The position numbers and the translations under genes are program-made. A stretch of 59,481 nucleotides of DNA, taken from Stenotrophomonas sp. ASS1 (lineage in GTDB: Bacteria; Pseudomonadota; Gammaproteobacteria; Xanthomonadales; Xanthomonadaceae). Where the stretch lies: the NCBI RefSeq assembly GCF_004346925.1, contig NZ_CP031167.1, positions 4,505,001 through 4,564,481 of the forward strand, written 5' to 3'. The notes beneath the pieces are model-generated. The model was not told where the DNA came from, did no database searches, and saw only the letters and a program-made list of their open reading frames with translations. Positions 39,618-48,886 of this stretch are shown one piece after another; the first letter of the stretch is position 1, and every line of letters starts with the position of its first letter.

Positions 39618-39656
39618 GGTCAGATCCCTTTCCCAGCGGGAAAGGGATCTGACCCC
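39618..39656. repeat. GGGGTC-type palindromic repeat
   Basis: GGTCAGATCCCTTTCCC / GGGAAAGGGATCTGACC with an AGC loop. It lies between the convergent GST and oxidoreductase genes and may terminate both. Confidence 0.85.
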
Positions 39657-39678
39657 AAGGGCGCGGGAACAACCTGCG

Positions 39679-40686
39679 TTACCAGCCTTCCAGCACGATC
39701 TTGCCCTTGGCGCGGTGGCTCTCCAGCAGCGCGTGGGCACGCCGCAGGTTGGCCGCGTCGATGCGCCCGAAATGCTCGCCCAGGGTGGTCTGCAGCACGC
39801 CTGTGTCGATCAGCTCGGCCACCCGGTTCAACAGGTCATGCTGGCGCTGCATGTCGGCGGTCCTGTAGAGCGGCCGGGTGAACATCGACTCCCAGTGCAG
39901 TGACAACGCCTTGCGCTTGAGCGCCATCACGTCGACCTGGCCGGGATCATCGATCAGCCCCAGCTGGCCCTGCGGCGCCAGCAGTTCCACGATCTGCGCG
40001 TAGTGCTGGTCGGAGTGGGTCAGGCTGGCCACGTGCTGCACCTCGCTGATGCCGAGCCGCGCCAGGCCCTCGGCCAGCGGCAGGCTGTGGTCGATCACAT
40101 GGTGTGCGCCCATTGCGTACGCCCAGTCCTGGGTATCCGGACGCGAGGCGGTGCCGATCACCGTCAGTTTCGTCAGCTTCCGCGCCAGCTGCACCAGGAT
40201 CGAACCGACACCGCCAGCAGCACCGATCACCAGCAGGGTCTGGCCTTCACCGCCGCCCTCGGGAATGCGCAGGCGGTCGAACAGCAGCTCCCAGGCCGTG
40301 ATCGCGGTCAGCGGCAGCGCGGCGGCGGCCGCATCGCCGAGACTGGCCGGCTTGCGGCCGACGCTGCGTTCGTCCACCAGCTGGTACTCGGCGTTGCTGC
40401 CCGGGCGATCGATGACGCCGGCGTAGTAGACCGCATCGCCGGGCTGGAACAGGGTCACCTCGCTGCCCACCGCGTCGACGATGCCGACCGCATCCCAGCC
40501 CAGCACGCGCGGGCCATCGGTGGCCACGCCGCGACGGACCTTGGTGTCGACCGGGTTCACCGCCACCGCGCGCACCGCCACGCGCAGGTCACGCGGGCCG
40601 GGCTGCGGCAGCTCCAGTTCGATGTCGATCAGGGCCTGGGCATCATCGATCGGCAGGCCGGCTTGGGTGTAGGCAATGGCGCGCAT
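39679..40686 (-). CDS. Zinc-type alcohol dehydrogenase-like / quinone oxidoreductase (MDR family)
   Basis: A 335-residue NADPH-dependent medium-chain reductase. It has the GroES-like fold (AVAVNPVDTKVRRG, VLGWDAVGIVDAVG, FQPGDAVYYAG) and the nucleotide motif LLVIGAAGGVGSILVQLA (AAGGVGS). No structural zinc Cys cluster is seen, which points to the quinone-oxidoreductase side of the superfamily. ATG at 40686. It diverges from a LysR gene 91 bases away, which is therefore its probable regulator. Confidence 0.9.
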   Translation of the reverse strand: MRAIAYTQAGLPIDDAQALIDIELELPQPGPRDLRVAVRAVAVNPVDTKVRRGVATDGPRVLGWDAVGIVDAVGSEVTLFQPGDAVYYAGVIDRPGSNAEYQLVDERSVGRKPASLGDAAAAALPLTAITAWELLFDRLRIPEGGGEGQTLLVIGAAGGVGSILVQLARKLTKLTVIGTASRPDTQDWAYAMGAHHVIDHSLPLAEGLARLGISEVQHVASLTHSDQHYAQIVELLAPQGQLGLIDDPGQVDVMALKRKALSLHWESMFTRPLYRTADMQRQHDLLNRVAELIDTGVLQTTLGEHFGRIDAANLRRAHALLESHRAKGKIVLEGW

Positions 40687-40777
40687 GGCAGCGGTCCAGT
40701 GGGGAAGGAGGCGACAGGTTGCGCCGCACGCGCTCCCGCAGAAAGGCGCAGAATCGGGCAGCACTTTCACTCTGGCA

Positions 40778-41749
40778 ATGAAGATGATCCGCTTCGACGA
40801 TCTGCAGCTGTTCGTCCGCACTGCCGCACTGGGCAGCTTCTCGCAGGCGGCGCGCGAGGCCGACCTGCTGCCCGGGCAGGTCGCCGCGGCGGTGGCGCGG
40901 CTGGAACGCGAGCTGGACCTGCGCCTGTTCGTGCGCACCACCCGCAGCCTGCGCCTCACCGGCGAGGGTGCGCTGTACCTGCCGTATGCGCAGGAGGTAC
41001 TGGCCACCCTGCGCGAGGGCCAGGCGCGCGTGCAGGGCGAGGACACCGAGCTGCACGGCACCCTGCAGCTGTCGGCGCCCTCGGACCTCGGCCGCAACCT
41101 GCTGCTGCCCTGGCTGAGCGCCTTCCGCGCCGCGCACCCGCGGCTGCGCCTGCACCTGCGCCTGTCCGACGAGGTGGCCGATGTATTCCGCGACCCGGTC
41201 GACGTGGCCATCCGCATCGGCCACTTCGACGACGCCAACTACGTCGCCCTGCCGCTGCTGGAAGGCAATCGACGCGTGCTGGCCGCCTCGCCCGGCTACC
41301 TGCAGCGGCGTGGCACGCCCACCCGCCTGGAGGATCTGCGCGAGCACGACTGCCTGGTCTATCAACTCAACGGCCGCGCCTACGATCGCTGGTCATTCGA
41401 GGTCGACGGGCGTCGCAGCGTGATTCCGGTGCGCGGTCCGCTGGTCTGCGACGACGCCGATGTAGTGCGACGCTGGGCCGTGGCCGGCGAAGGCATCACT
41501 TACAAGTCCTGGCTGGACCTGCGCGAGGACGTGCTGGCAGGGCGCCTGCAGCTGCTGCTCGACGGTGTTGGCAGCAGCATTCCGTTGCAGCTGGTATGCC
41601 CGCACCGCAAGCAGTTCTCGCCCGCGGTACGGCAACTGCACGCGCAGCTGCGCCAGCACCTGCAACCGCTGCTGTCTGGCATGCCCGATGGACTTCTCCG
41701 CCCCCTGTCGCCCACCCCGGTGCTGGCCGACAATGGCGGCCCCCCGTAA
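40778..41749 (+). CDS. LysR-family transcriptional regulator
   Basis: A 323-residue LTTR. The N-terminal HTH is DLQLFVRTAALGSFSQAAREADLLPGQ... with RLERELDLRLFVRTTRSLRLTGEG completing the DNA-binding domain; the rest is the effector-binding domain (VDVAIRIGHFDDANYVALPL). ATG 40778 or 40784 (two codons apart) starts it. Placed back to back with the MDR oxidoreductase, it is likely to regulate that gene and itself. Confidence 0.92.
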   Translation: MKMIRFDDLQLFVRTAALGSFSQAAREADLLPGQVAAAVARLERELDLRLFVRTTRSLRLTGEGALYLPYAQEVLATLREGQARVQGEDTELHGTLQLSAPSDLGRNLLLPWLSAFRAAHPRLRLHLRLSDEVADVFRDPVDVAIRIGHFDDANYVALPLLEGNRRVLAASPGYLQRRGTPTRLEDLREHDCLVYQLNGRAYDRWSFEVDGRRSVIPVRGPLVCDDADVVRRWAVAGEGITYKSWLDLREDVLAGRLQLLLDGVGSSIPLQLVCPHRKQFSPAVRQLHAQLRQHLQPLLSGMPDGLLRPLSPTPVLADNGGPP

Positions 41750-41763
41750 GAGAGAACACCGCC

Positions 41764-42393
41764 ATGCCGTGGATGGGCATCCAGGACCTGTGGACGTTTC
41801 TGGTCGCCGTGCTGGTGTTTCTCGCCCTGCCTGGCCCCGGCACCTTCACCCTGCTGACCGCCACCGGCCGGGGCGGCGTGCGCGGCGGCTACACCGCACT
41901 GGCCGGACTGCTGGTCGGCGATCAGATCCTGATGTGGCTGGCGCTGGCCGGTGTGGCCGCACTGCTGAAGGCCAACCCCTTGGTCTTCCACGCTGTGCAG
42001 TACCTGGGTGCGGCCTACCTGGTATGGGTAGGCATCAGCCTGCTGCGCACGCCGAAGCACGAGGGCGGTGATGCTGGTCCGATCCGCATGCAGCCGGGCC
42101 GCTACTTCCAGCAGGCGATCCTGGTCAGCCTGCTCAACCCGAAGGCGATCCTGTTCTACATGGCCTTCCTGCCGCTGTTCATCGATCCGAAGGCACACCA
42201 GGGCATCGCTACCTTCGCGGCCCTGGCCGGCATCATCCTGGTGGTCAGCATCGCCTACTGCTCGATGCTGATCGGCGTGGGCAACCTGGCCCGTCGCCGC
42301 CTGATCCAGCATCCGCGCATCAGCGATGCGCTGCGTCGGGTGGCCGGCCTGTTCCTTGTCGGGTTCGGCATCCGGTTGGGGTTGAACGGATGA
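41764..42393 (+). CDS. LysE/RhtB-family amino-acid exporter
   Basis: A 209-residue inner-membrane exporter with about six helices and the family signature FLALPGPGTFTLLTATGRGGVRGG near the N terminus, VQYLGAAYLVWVGI, and SLLNPKAILFYMAFLPLFID. Such proteins export amino acids or homoserine lactones. ATG 41764 is preceded by an AGAGAAC stretch. Its stop overlaps the next gene by four bases, and it starts 14 bases after the LysR stop, so co-transcription is likely. Confidence 0.9.
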   Translation: MPWMGIQDLWTFLVAVLVFLALPGPGTFTLLTATGRGGVRGGYTALAGLLVGDQILMWLALAGVAALLKANPLVFHAVQYLGAAYLVWVGISLLRTPKHEGGDAGPIRMQPGRYFQQAILVSLLNPKAILFYMAFLPLFIDPKAHQGIATFAALAGIILVVSIAYCSMLIGVGNLARRRLIQHPRISDALRRVAGLFLVGFGIRLGLNG

Positions 42394-42818
42394 AACCCTG
42401 GCCGACGGCGATGGGCGCCCTGCTGCTTCTGGCCAACACGACCGCCCCGGCGGCCACCGCACAGGATCATCGCTGCCTGAGCGGCGGCCGCAATGACGGC
42501 ATCCATCTGGAATGGCGTTGGCTGGATGACGGCCAGGCCGACGTTCGCTATGCCGGGCAGCGCGAACGCCTGCTGCTGCGCCGGGTTTCAATGGAGACCA
42601 CGGTGCTGGCCGAAGACCGCCCCTACCAGTTCGACAGCGTCTGGGAAGAGCGCATCAACGGGCGCCTCAACGGCCGCTACCTGCTGAGCACGCAGGGCGC
42701 GCTGGTGCTGGACCTGAGCTACGAGCGTAGCCGCGACGGACGTCGCACCACCTTCCACGATGACGTCGAGGCCTGGCAGGAAGACGGCTGCCGCTGGCCC
42801 GGCAAGGTGGCCGAGTGA
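42390..42818 (+). CDS. Hypothetical secreted protein
   Basis: A 142-residue protein with a signal peptide (hydrophobic 7-22, probable cleavage after ATA). The mature part contains HRCLSGGRNDGIHLEWRW near its start and EDGCRWPG near the end, so the two Cys could form a disulfide. Central strands read YLLSTQGALVLDLSYERSRDGR. No family recognised. It overlaps lysE by four bases and the SUFU-domain gene by four bases. Confidence 0.75.
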   Translation: MKPWPTAMGALLLLANTTAPAATAQDHRCLSGGRNDGIHLEWRWLDDGQADVRYAGQRERLLLRRVSMETTVLAEDRPYQFDSVWEERINGRLNGRYLLSTQGALVLDLSYERSRDGRRTTFHDDVEAWQEDGCRWPGKVAE

Positions 42819-43513
42819 GCATCATGGACGACGACACCCTGCTGGAGCGCAGCTGGGAATATCGGGAGGAGACGCTGTACCGGCGGTTGTTCGGCGATAC
42901 CGGGCCGGGGATCTATCCGATCGACATGGATCTGCTGCGCAACGTCTTCAAGCAGGACCAGATCGACCCGCGCTGGCTGCATGTCGGCGTCAATGCCTGC
43001 CCTCCGCACGGTGATCGAACGCACTGGATCTATGTCAGCTCCGGCCTGTCCAACCCCTGGGAAGGGCGGCACGAAGATGGCGATTCGGGGTTGGGCATCG
43101 AACTGATGCTTGAGACGCAGGAAGAAGCGACCTGGGCACTGACCACCTTGCGCTGGTTCACCGCGTACCACCTGCTGCTGTGCCACTCACGCATGCCCGG
43201 CAATCCGTTGGCGCCATGGGACCGGCTGAAGCTGGGGGGGCCGGTGGATCACGCAGGGAGCATGCTGCAGGCGGCCGTCTTCGTTCCGTCGTTGCATTTC
43301 CCGGGACCCCAGCAACTGCCATCGGGACGATTCGACTTCCTGCAGCTGCTGCCGTTGACCCTGGACGAGCACGCGTTCGGCCGCGCGCAGGGCTTCGAAG
43401 TACTGGTGGCCCAGTTGAGAACCCAAGGTGCGGCGCCAGTGGTCGATCCGCAGCGGGTCAGCATCGATCTGGCCCCTGCTCTCACGCTTCAAGCGCCTCC
43501 CGGCTCGCCTTGA
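42815..43513 (+). CDS. Suppressor-of-fused (SUFU) domain protein
   Basis: A 232-residue cytoplasmic protein resembling bacterial SUFU-domain proteins: HWIYVSSGLSNPWEG, GLGIELMLETQEEATWAL, RWFTAYHLLLCHSRMPGN, FLQLLPLTLDEHAFGRAQGFE. In bacteria this domain is often found as an immunity protein in polymorphic-toxin loci, though many stand alone. It starts at GTG 42815 (overlapping the previous stop) or at ATG 42824. The role here is unknown. Confidence 0.82.
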   Translation: MSIMDDDTLLERSWEYREETLYRRLFGDTGPGIYPIDMDLLRNVFKQDQIDPRWLHVGVNACPPHGDRTHWIYVSSGLSNPWEGRHEDGDSGLGIELMLETQEEATWALTTLRWFTAYHLLLCHSRMPGNPLAPWDRLKLGGPVDHAGSMLQAAVFVPSLHFPGPQQLPSGRFDFLQLLPLTLDEHAFGRAQGFEVLVAQLRTQGAAPVVDPQRVSIDLAPALTLQAPPGSP

Positions 43514-43690
43514 GGGATCGAATCATTTCGAATCCTGCCGGCATTTGTGCCGATTCCGGCAGAATGCTCGGAGTACAGCCGCGCCGGTGACGCATCTGAC
43601 CCTCGCATGACCCCCGTCAGTGGTAATGCTGCGCTGCGTTCGGTCACACTCGGGAACTTGTCGTTCTTAGTCACCCCTTCCGAGGCCTGC

Positions 43691-45118
43691 ATGTCCCTGT
43701 TCCGGCGCAAGTCCCTAGATTCCGTCACCGTCCATGAAGCCGGCAGGCGCCTGATCCCGACGCTCAGCTGGCCGCACCTGATCGCGCTGGGTATCGGCGC
43801 CATCGTCGGTACCGGCATCTACACGCTGATCGGCGTCGGTGCCAACCTGGCCGGCCCGGCCGTGCTGATCTCCTTCGCCATCGCCGGTGCGGTCTGCGCC
43901 TGCGCGGCACTGTCCTACGCCGAGCTGTCGACGATGATGCCGGCCGCCGGCAGTGCCTACACCTACAGCTACAGCGCGCTGGGCGAGGTGTTCGCCTGGG
44001 TGGTGGGCTGGAGCCTGATCCTGGAGTACTCACTGGTGGTGAGTACCGTGGCGGTGGGCTGGTCCGGCTACTTCGTCGGCTTCCTCGAATGGGTCCACAC
44101 CCAGTTCGGCTGGAACGTGCACCTGCCAGCGTGGCTCGCAGCCGGCCCGCACGTGGAAGGCGGCATGATCAACCTCCCGGCGATCGTCATCACCTGGCTG
44201 GTGGCCGGCATGCTGATGGCCGGCACCAAGGAAAGCGCCACCCTCAATGCCATCCTGGTGGTGTTCAAGCTGATCGCGCTGGCCATCTTCGTGGCCGTGG
44301 CCCTGCCCGCCTTCGACAGCGCCAACCTGCAGCCGTTCATGCCGTATGGCTTTGCCAAGTCGATGGGCCCTGATGGCGTCGAACACGGCGTAATGGCGGC
44401 GGCAGCGATCATCTTCTTCGCCTTCTACGGCTTCGATGCGATCTCCACCGCCGCCGAGGAAACCAAGAACCCCGGCCGCGACCTGTCGATCGGCATCATC
44501 GGTTCGATGATCGGCTGCACCATCGTCTACGTGCTGGTGGCGCTGGCCGCGGTCGGTGCGATGAGCTACGCGGTGTTCGGCCACAGCGCCGAGCCGCTGG
44601 CCCTGATCATGCGCCAGCTGGGCCATCCGACCGCGGCGATGGTGATCGGCGTGATCGCGATCATCGCGCTGCCGACGGTGCTGCTGGCCTTCCTGTACGG
44701 CCAGAGCCGCATCTTCTTCGTGATGAGCCGCGATGGCCTGCTGCCGCGTGGCCTGTCCAAGGTCAACGCACGCACCGGCACGCCGGTGGCGACCACGCTG
44801 TTCACCGCGGTAGTGGTGTCGGCGCTGGCCGGCGTGGCCCGCCTGGATGAGATCGCCGCCCTGGCCAATGCCGGCACCCTGGCCGCGTTCACCGCCGTGG
44901 GCATCTGCCTGGTGGTGCTGCGCCTGCGCGAGCCGAACCGCGAACGTACCTTCCGTACCCCGCTGGCCTTCGTGGTCGGTCCGCTGGCCGCGCTGGGCTG
45001 CATCTACCTGTTCCTCAGCCTGCCGCACAGCACCCAGCTGTACTTCCTGCTGTGGAACCTGGCCGGCCTGGTGCTGTACTTCCTGTACAGCCGCCGCCAC
45101 GCGCTGATCGCGAAATAA
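43691..45118 (+). CDS. APC-superfamily amino-acid permease (cationic amino-acid transporter type)
   Basis: A 475-residue inner-membrane transporter with about 12 to 13 helices. It opens with a cytoplasmic tail, then the APC signature ALGIGAIVGTGIYTLIG, and shows FFAFYGFDAISTAAEETKNPGRDL (typical of the YfnA/CAT group) and QSRIFFVMSRDGLLP. ATG 43691 has GAGG nine bases upstream; the frame stays open to 43547 but upstream codons look non-coding. The 177-base gap before it (43514-43690) has a weak dyad near 43542-43563 but no clear promoter. Confidence 0.92.
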   Translation: MSLFRRKSLDSVTVHEAGRRLIPTLSWPHLIALGIGAIVGTGIYTLIGVGANLAGPAVLISFAIAGAVCACAALSYAELSTMMPAAGSAYTYSYSALGEVFAWVVGWSLILEYSLVVSTVAVGWSGYFVGFLEWVHTQFGWNVHLPAWLAAGPHVEGGMINLPAIVITWLVAGMLMAGTKESATLNAILVVFKLIALAIFVAVALPAFDSANLQPFMPYGFAKSMGPDGVEHGVMAAAAIIFFAFYGFDAISTAAEETKNPGRDLSIGIIGSMIGCTIVYVLVALAAVGAMSYAVFGHSAEPLALIMRQLGHPTAAMVIGVIAIIALPTVLLAFLYGQSRIFFVMSRDGLLPRGLSKVNARTGTPVATTLFTAVVVSALAGVARLDEIAALANAGTLAAFTAVGICLVVLRLREPNRERTFRTPLAFVVGPLAALGCIYLFLSLPHSTQLYFLLWNLAGLVLYFLYSRRHALIAK

Positions 45119-45129
45119 CCGGATCACCG

Positions 45130-45200
45130 GTAGTGCCGGCCGCTGGCCGGCACCTCGCATCCTGTTGATACGGCCAGTGCCGGCCAGCGGCCGGCACTAC
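45130..45200. repeat. Inverted pair of GTAG-type REP palindromes
   Basis: Units at 45130-45152 and 45177-45200, face to face between the convergent permease and dipeptidase genes. Stem GCCGGCC/GGCCGGC. Confidence 0.9.
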
Positions 45201-45210
45201 CGCCGGGCGG

Positions 45211-46452
45211 TCAACCGCCCTGCTTTGCAGCGTAGTCCTGCGCCTGGCGCATCACGCGCAGCAGGTTGCCGCCCCAGATGCCGGCAATCTGCTTCTCGGT
45301 ATAGCCCTTGCGCAGCAGCCACGCGGTGATCTTCGGCAGCTGGCTGACATCGGGCAGGTCGCTCAGGCCACCGCCGCCATCCCAGTCCAGGCCGATGCCC
45401 ACGTGCTCGGGGCCGACCACCTTGAGGATGTGCTCGAAGTGGGCGAAGAAGTCGTCGAGGCTGGCATGGCGCACCGGGTGCTCGTGGTCCAGCGCCTGCT
45501 CGGCCTTCAGCAGGGTAACGCCCTGTTCGATGCCCATGCCTTCCCAGCCACCCAGCTGCTTGCTCAGCGCTTCCTCGGCCTGCTTGCGCTCGGGCGTCTT
45601 TGCGGTGTCGATCAGGTAGCCACCATAGGCGTTCACCTGGATCACACCGCCGGCCTTGGCCAGCTTGCGCAGGCGCGCGTCATCCAGATTGCGCGGATGG
45701 TCGTAGACCGCCTTGGCCGAGCTGTGCGAGAGCACGAACGGCACCGGCATCATCGCCAGCAGGTCGTCGAACACCGCGTCGGACGCATGCGACTGGTCGA
45801 TCACGATGCCCAGCTTCACCGCCTGCCGCACCAGATCCTTGCCGGCCGGGCTCAGGCCTTTCCACTCCGCACCCTTGGGGTCAGTGGCCGAATCGGCGAA
45901 CTCGTTGTTGGCGAAGTGCACGGTGCTGAGCAGGCGCAGGCCGGCGCGGTGGTAGAACGACAGCAGGCTCGGGTCTTCCACCAGCGGGCTGGCGTTTTCC
46001 ATGCTGATGTAGACCACGCGCTTGCCGGCGGCCTTGATCCGCGCCGCGTCATCGGCGGTCAATGCCAGCGCGAAGCGCTCGGGGTTGGCCGCCAGCATTT
46101 CGCGGATCTCCAGCAGCCGCTGCAGGCCATGGTCACGCTCGGCGAGGTGCGCGGCGGGGCTGCGATCGCCCTGATCGGTGTAGATCGCCCAGAAGCCGCC
46201 GTCCAGCGCACCTTCGACCATGCGCGGGTAGTCGACCTGCGAAAGCGCGTTGCGGTCGTGACGCTGCTCGATGTCGAAGCCGGTCCGGCCGAAATTGGCC
46301 GGCGTATCCAGGTGGCTGTCGAGGGTGACCAGGCGCTGCTGCAGGGCCTTGGCGCGCGCCAGCTCCTGTGCGCTGAACTCGATGGCATGAGCCGACAGCG
46401 GCGCGCACAGCGCCAGGGCAAGCACGACGGACAGGTGGCGCAACGATGGCAT
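45211..46452 (-). CDS. Secreted membrane dipeptidase (peptidase M19)
   Basis: A zinc dipeptidase of the renal-dipeptidase family. The 413 residues begin with a signal peptide (residues 1-23, cleavage after AHA). Zinc-ligand regions are visible in order: VTLDSHLDTP, VVYISMENASP (bridging Glu), GIVIDQSHASD and VLSHSSAKAV, then GPEHVGIGLDWDGGGG and GGNLLRVM. Likely periplasmic, acting on dipeptides including D-forms. Confidence 0.93.
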   Translation of the reverse strand: MPSLRHLSVVLALALCAPLSAHAIEFSAQELARAKALQQRLVTLDSHLDTPANFGRTGFDIEQRHDRNALSQVDYPRMVEGALDGGFWAIYTDQGDRSPAAHLAERDHGLQRLLEIREMLAANPERFALALTADDAARIKAAGKRVVYISMENASPLVEDPSLLSFYHRAGLRLLSTVHFANNEFADSATDPKGAEWKGLSPAGKDLVRQAVKLGIVIDQSHASDAVFDDLLAMMPVPFVLSHSSAKAVYDHPRNLDDARLRKLAKAGGVIQVNAYGGYLIDTAKTPERKQAEEALSKQLGGWEGMGIEQGVTLLKAEQALDHEHPVRHASLDDFFAHFEHILKVVGPEHVGIGLDWDGGGGLSDLPDVSQLPKITAWLLRKGYTEKQIAGIWGGNLLRVMRQAQDYAAKQGG

Positions 46453-46507
46453 GGGCTCTCACCGGCAATGGGAAGAGCCCGACCATAGCGCTGCGGACCG
46501 CGGATTT

Positions 46508-46567
46508 GTAGAGTCGAGCTGCGCTCGACTGATCAGGCACCGCGAGTCGAGCATCGCTCGACTCTAC
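46508..46567. repeat. Inverted pair of GTAG-headed REP palindromes
   Basis: Units at 46508-46530 (GTAGAGTCGAG head) and 46545-46567 (ending GACTCTAC), same class as the palindrome split by the IS element at 47775 and 48891. They lie between the dipeptidase and rlmI. Confidence 0.9.
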
Positions 46568-46576
46568 ATCTGGAAA

Positions 46577-47746
46577 TCAGTCCACCACGCGGCAGAACAC
46601 GGCCTTGAGGTAACGCGATTCCTGCACGTGGGCCATGAACGGATGGTCCGGGCCGGCGCCGGCCACCTTCAGGATCTGGATCGTACGGCCGGAGAAGTAG
46701 GCCGCACGACGCAGCATGTCGAGGAACTGGTCCTCGGCCACCAGGCCGGTGCAGGAGAACGTGGCGAACAGACCACCGGGCTTGACCACGCCCAGCGCCA
46801 GCTTGTTCATGTCCAGGTACTTCTTCAGCGCGGTGATGACCTGGTCGCGGTCGCGGGTCATCTTCGCCGGGTCCAGGATCACCACATCGTACTGCTCACC
46901 GCGGTTGGCGGCGTCGCGCAGCCACGGGAAGATGTCGGACTGGACGAACTTCGGGCGCACGTTGTTCAGGCGCGAATTGCCCTTGGCGATCTGGATGACG
47001 TCTTCATCGATGTCGATGCCGACCACTTCAGTGGCACCACGCGCCGCCGCGTACACGGCGAAACCGCCGGTGTTGCAGCACAGGTCCAGCACGCTCTTGC
47101 CTTCCACCTGCTGGCTCAGCCACTCGCGGTTCTCGCGCTGGTCGGCGAAGAAACCGGTCTTGTGCGCGCCGGCCGGGTCGGCGCGGAACTTGATGCCGTA
47201 CTCGGTGATCACCGACGCTTCGGTGGTGGTGTTGCCGTGGAAGTCGAAGCTCTCCTGCTTCTGCACGTGTTCGTCGGCGAAGCTGTGGAAACGGCAGCCC
47301 GGGAACTGCTCGCGCAGGGCGTCGTAGATCCATTCGCGGTGGCGGAACATGCCGGCGGCGAAGAACTCGACCACCACCAGGTCGCCGTAGCGGTCCACCA
47401 CCAGGCCGGACAGGCCATCGCCCTCGCTGTGCACCACGCGCCAGGCGTCGGACACCGCGTCGAGCTTCAGCACCTCACGGCGCAGCGACACCGCCTGGGC
47501 GATCTTGCGCGAGAACCAGCCAGCATCGACCGGCACGTTCTGGTCGGTTTCGAGGATGCGCACGGCGATGCGCGAGTGCCCGTTGTAGAACCCGCGGCCA
47601 ATGAACTCGCCATCGATGCCGACCACGTCGACGATGGAACCGGGCTTGGGCCGGACGGTCGGTTTCTCGACCAGTTTCTGGAAGATCCACGGGTGGCTGG
47701 AACGCCACGCATTCTTGAGGCGGACAATCGGAAGGGGGGTATTCAT
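46577..47746 (-). CDS. rlmI: 23S rRNA (cytosine1962-C5)-methyltransferase RlmI
   Basis: Methylates C1962 of 23S rRNA. The 389 residues have an N-terminal PUA domain (NTPLPIVRLKNAWRSSHPWIFQ; GSIVDVVGIDGEFIGRGFYN), a central EEHEH-like part (DGLSGLVVDRYGDLVVVEF) and a Rossmann methyltransferase (SVLDLCCNTGGFAVYAAARGA; VVILDPAKMTRDRDQV; FSCTG). The IS110 element ends only about 40 bases upstream of the start, so the native promoter may have been displaced. Confidence 0.92.
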   Translation of the reverse strand: MNTPLPIVRLKNAWRSSHPWIFQKLVEKPTVRPKPGSIVDVVGIDGEFIGRGFYNGHSRIAVRILETDQNVPVDAGWFSRKIAQAVSLRREVLKLDAVSDAWRVVHSEGDGLSGLVVDRYGDLVVVEFFAAGMFRHREWIYDALREQFPGCRFHSFADEHVQKQESFDFHGNTTTEASVITEYGIKFRADPAGAHKTGFFADQRENREWLSQQVEGKSVLDLCCNTGGFAVYAAARGATEVVGIDIDEDVIQIAKGNSRLNNVRPKFVQSDIFPWLRDAANRGEQYDVVILDPAKMTRDRDQVITALKKYLDMNKLALGVVKPGGLFATFSCTGLVAEDQFLDMLRRAAYFSGRTIQILKVAGAGPDHPFMAHVQESRYLKAVFCRVVD

Positions 47747-47800
47747 CCACCTATTGTAGCCGGGGGGCGCTTTCGTAGAGTCGAGATCCTATGTTCGTGG

Positions 47801-48763
47801 TCAAGCCTGCTGGAAGCAGGCTTGACCCACCTTCAGCATGGCCGGATCGAAGTCCCGGCCGCTTTTGAAGACACCCCAGGCGATCCTGGCCAGCTTTCTG
47901 GCCAGGATGTTGAAGACGGCGGTGCTGGGGTGACCACGTTTTGACAGCTCGTCGTAGAGCGGTTGCCCCCGACGACACCGCTTGAGCCCCATGGCGGCCA
48001 TGTAGAGCATCTGGCGCAGCACTGGCGCGCGCTGTTTGGACAGCCGACGCCGTCCCGTTCTGCCGCCAGACTCGTTGGGCCGGGGATCCAGGCCCGTGCA
48101 GGCGATCCACGCGTTGGCGTTGGCCAACGGCCAGCGCGTCATGTAGTAGATCAGGTGAGCGGCGACAGCGGGGCCGATACCAGGGATGGTCAACAGGCGC
48201 TTGTAGAGCGTGCCATGCTCTCCATCGCGAGCCAAGCGCTGCAGTTCGCTTTCCAGCTCGGACAGCGTCCCAGCCAGAGCGCAGAACAGATCTGACAGCT
48301 CCCCGGGGGCACTTTTGCTTACCCCGAAGGATTGCTCCAGGCGCGCGCGTGTCTTTACCAGCGTCTGCCGCTTGCGCAGCAAATCGTGCATCTGTTGCTG
48401 CTCGTCGGTACGCGGTACGTATTCACGCAGGCGATCGTTCTCCTTCTTCACGTACCGGGCGATCGCTTCGGCGTCCATGGCGTCCGTCTTGCCACGCGAG
48501 CCCGTCGCCCGGCCGTAGTGCTTGATCAGACGTGGATTGATCACATAGACAACGTGGCCTGCCTGGCCAGCCATCCGAGCCAACAACTCGTAGTACCGCC
48601 CCGTCGCCTCCATGCCAATCCGGCATCGCTGGGGCAAGGTGTTGAGCCACTGGGCTATGCCGGCCCGGGTGTTGGCGATCCTGTCGCCGGCCTTGCGGTC
48701 GGCCACTGCCGGTACGAACTCCTTGGAGTCCACGTCCACGCCAATATCGAGAGAATCAGACAT
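47801..48763 (-). CDS. IS110-family transposase (DEDD/serine type)
   Basis: A 320-residue bridge-RNA-type recombinase. The N-terminal RuvC-like DEDD domain shows DIGVDVDSKEF (Asp10), RIGMEATGRYYELLA and KTDAMDAEAIARY. A coiled coil follows. The C-terminal Transposase_20 part has LLTIPGIGPAVAAHLI, AWIACTGLDPRPNESGG and RRRLSKQRAPVLRQMLYMAA with the expected nucleophilic Ser. Length and motifs look intact, so it may be active. Confidence 0.95.
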   Translation of the reverse strand: MSDSLDIGVDVDSKEFVPAVADRKAGDRIANTRAGIAQWLNTLPQRCRIGMEATGRYYELLARMAGQAGHVVYVINPRLIKHYGRATGSRGKTDAMDAEAIARYVKKENDRLREYVPRTDEQQQMHDLLRKRQTLVKTRARLEQSFGVSKSAPGELSDLFCALAGTLSELESELQRLARDGEHGTLYKRLLTIPGIGPAVAAHLIYYMTRWPLANANAWIACTGLDPRPNESGGRTGRRRLSKQRAPVLRQMLYMAAMGLKRCRRGQPLYDELSKRGHPSTAVFNILARKLARIAWGVFKSGRDFDPAMLKVGQACFQQA

Positions 48764-48886
48764 TTGTACGGCTCCCAGCTATCTTTAAGGGGCTGGGGTG
48801 GTACCGCACCGACGTTAGCTTGCCTACATCGACGATCCCCTTTGGGGGCCGTACGATCCTTTATCGACGTTCGTGTGCGGGATGGG
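48764..48886 (-). ncRNA. Probable bridge-RNA region of the IS110 element
   Basis: The non-coding 5' side of the element, where IS110-group elements encode the RNA that pairs with donor and target DNA. In transcript sense it holds a CCCCC/GGGG hairpin (near 48838-48849). It also holds GGGGATC, complementary to the GATCCCC at the element's own 5' end, and AGGATC, identical to its 3' end. These could be donor guides. Folding and boundaries are inferred, not demonstrated. Confidence 0.5.

Noticed and set aside
43514..43690. Possible sigma-54 promoter ahead of the amino-acid permease
   Set aside because: The GG and GC doublets do not occur at the required spacing; only a weak dyad is present.
47801..48763. 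IS1111-type assignment for the transposase element
   Set aside because: IS1111 elements carry the long non-coding side after the transposase and subterminal inverted repeats; here the long side precedes the gene and no such repeats are seen, fitting the IS110 group.
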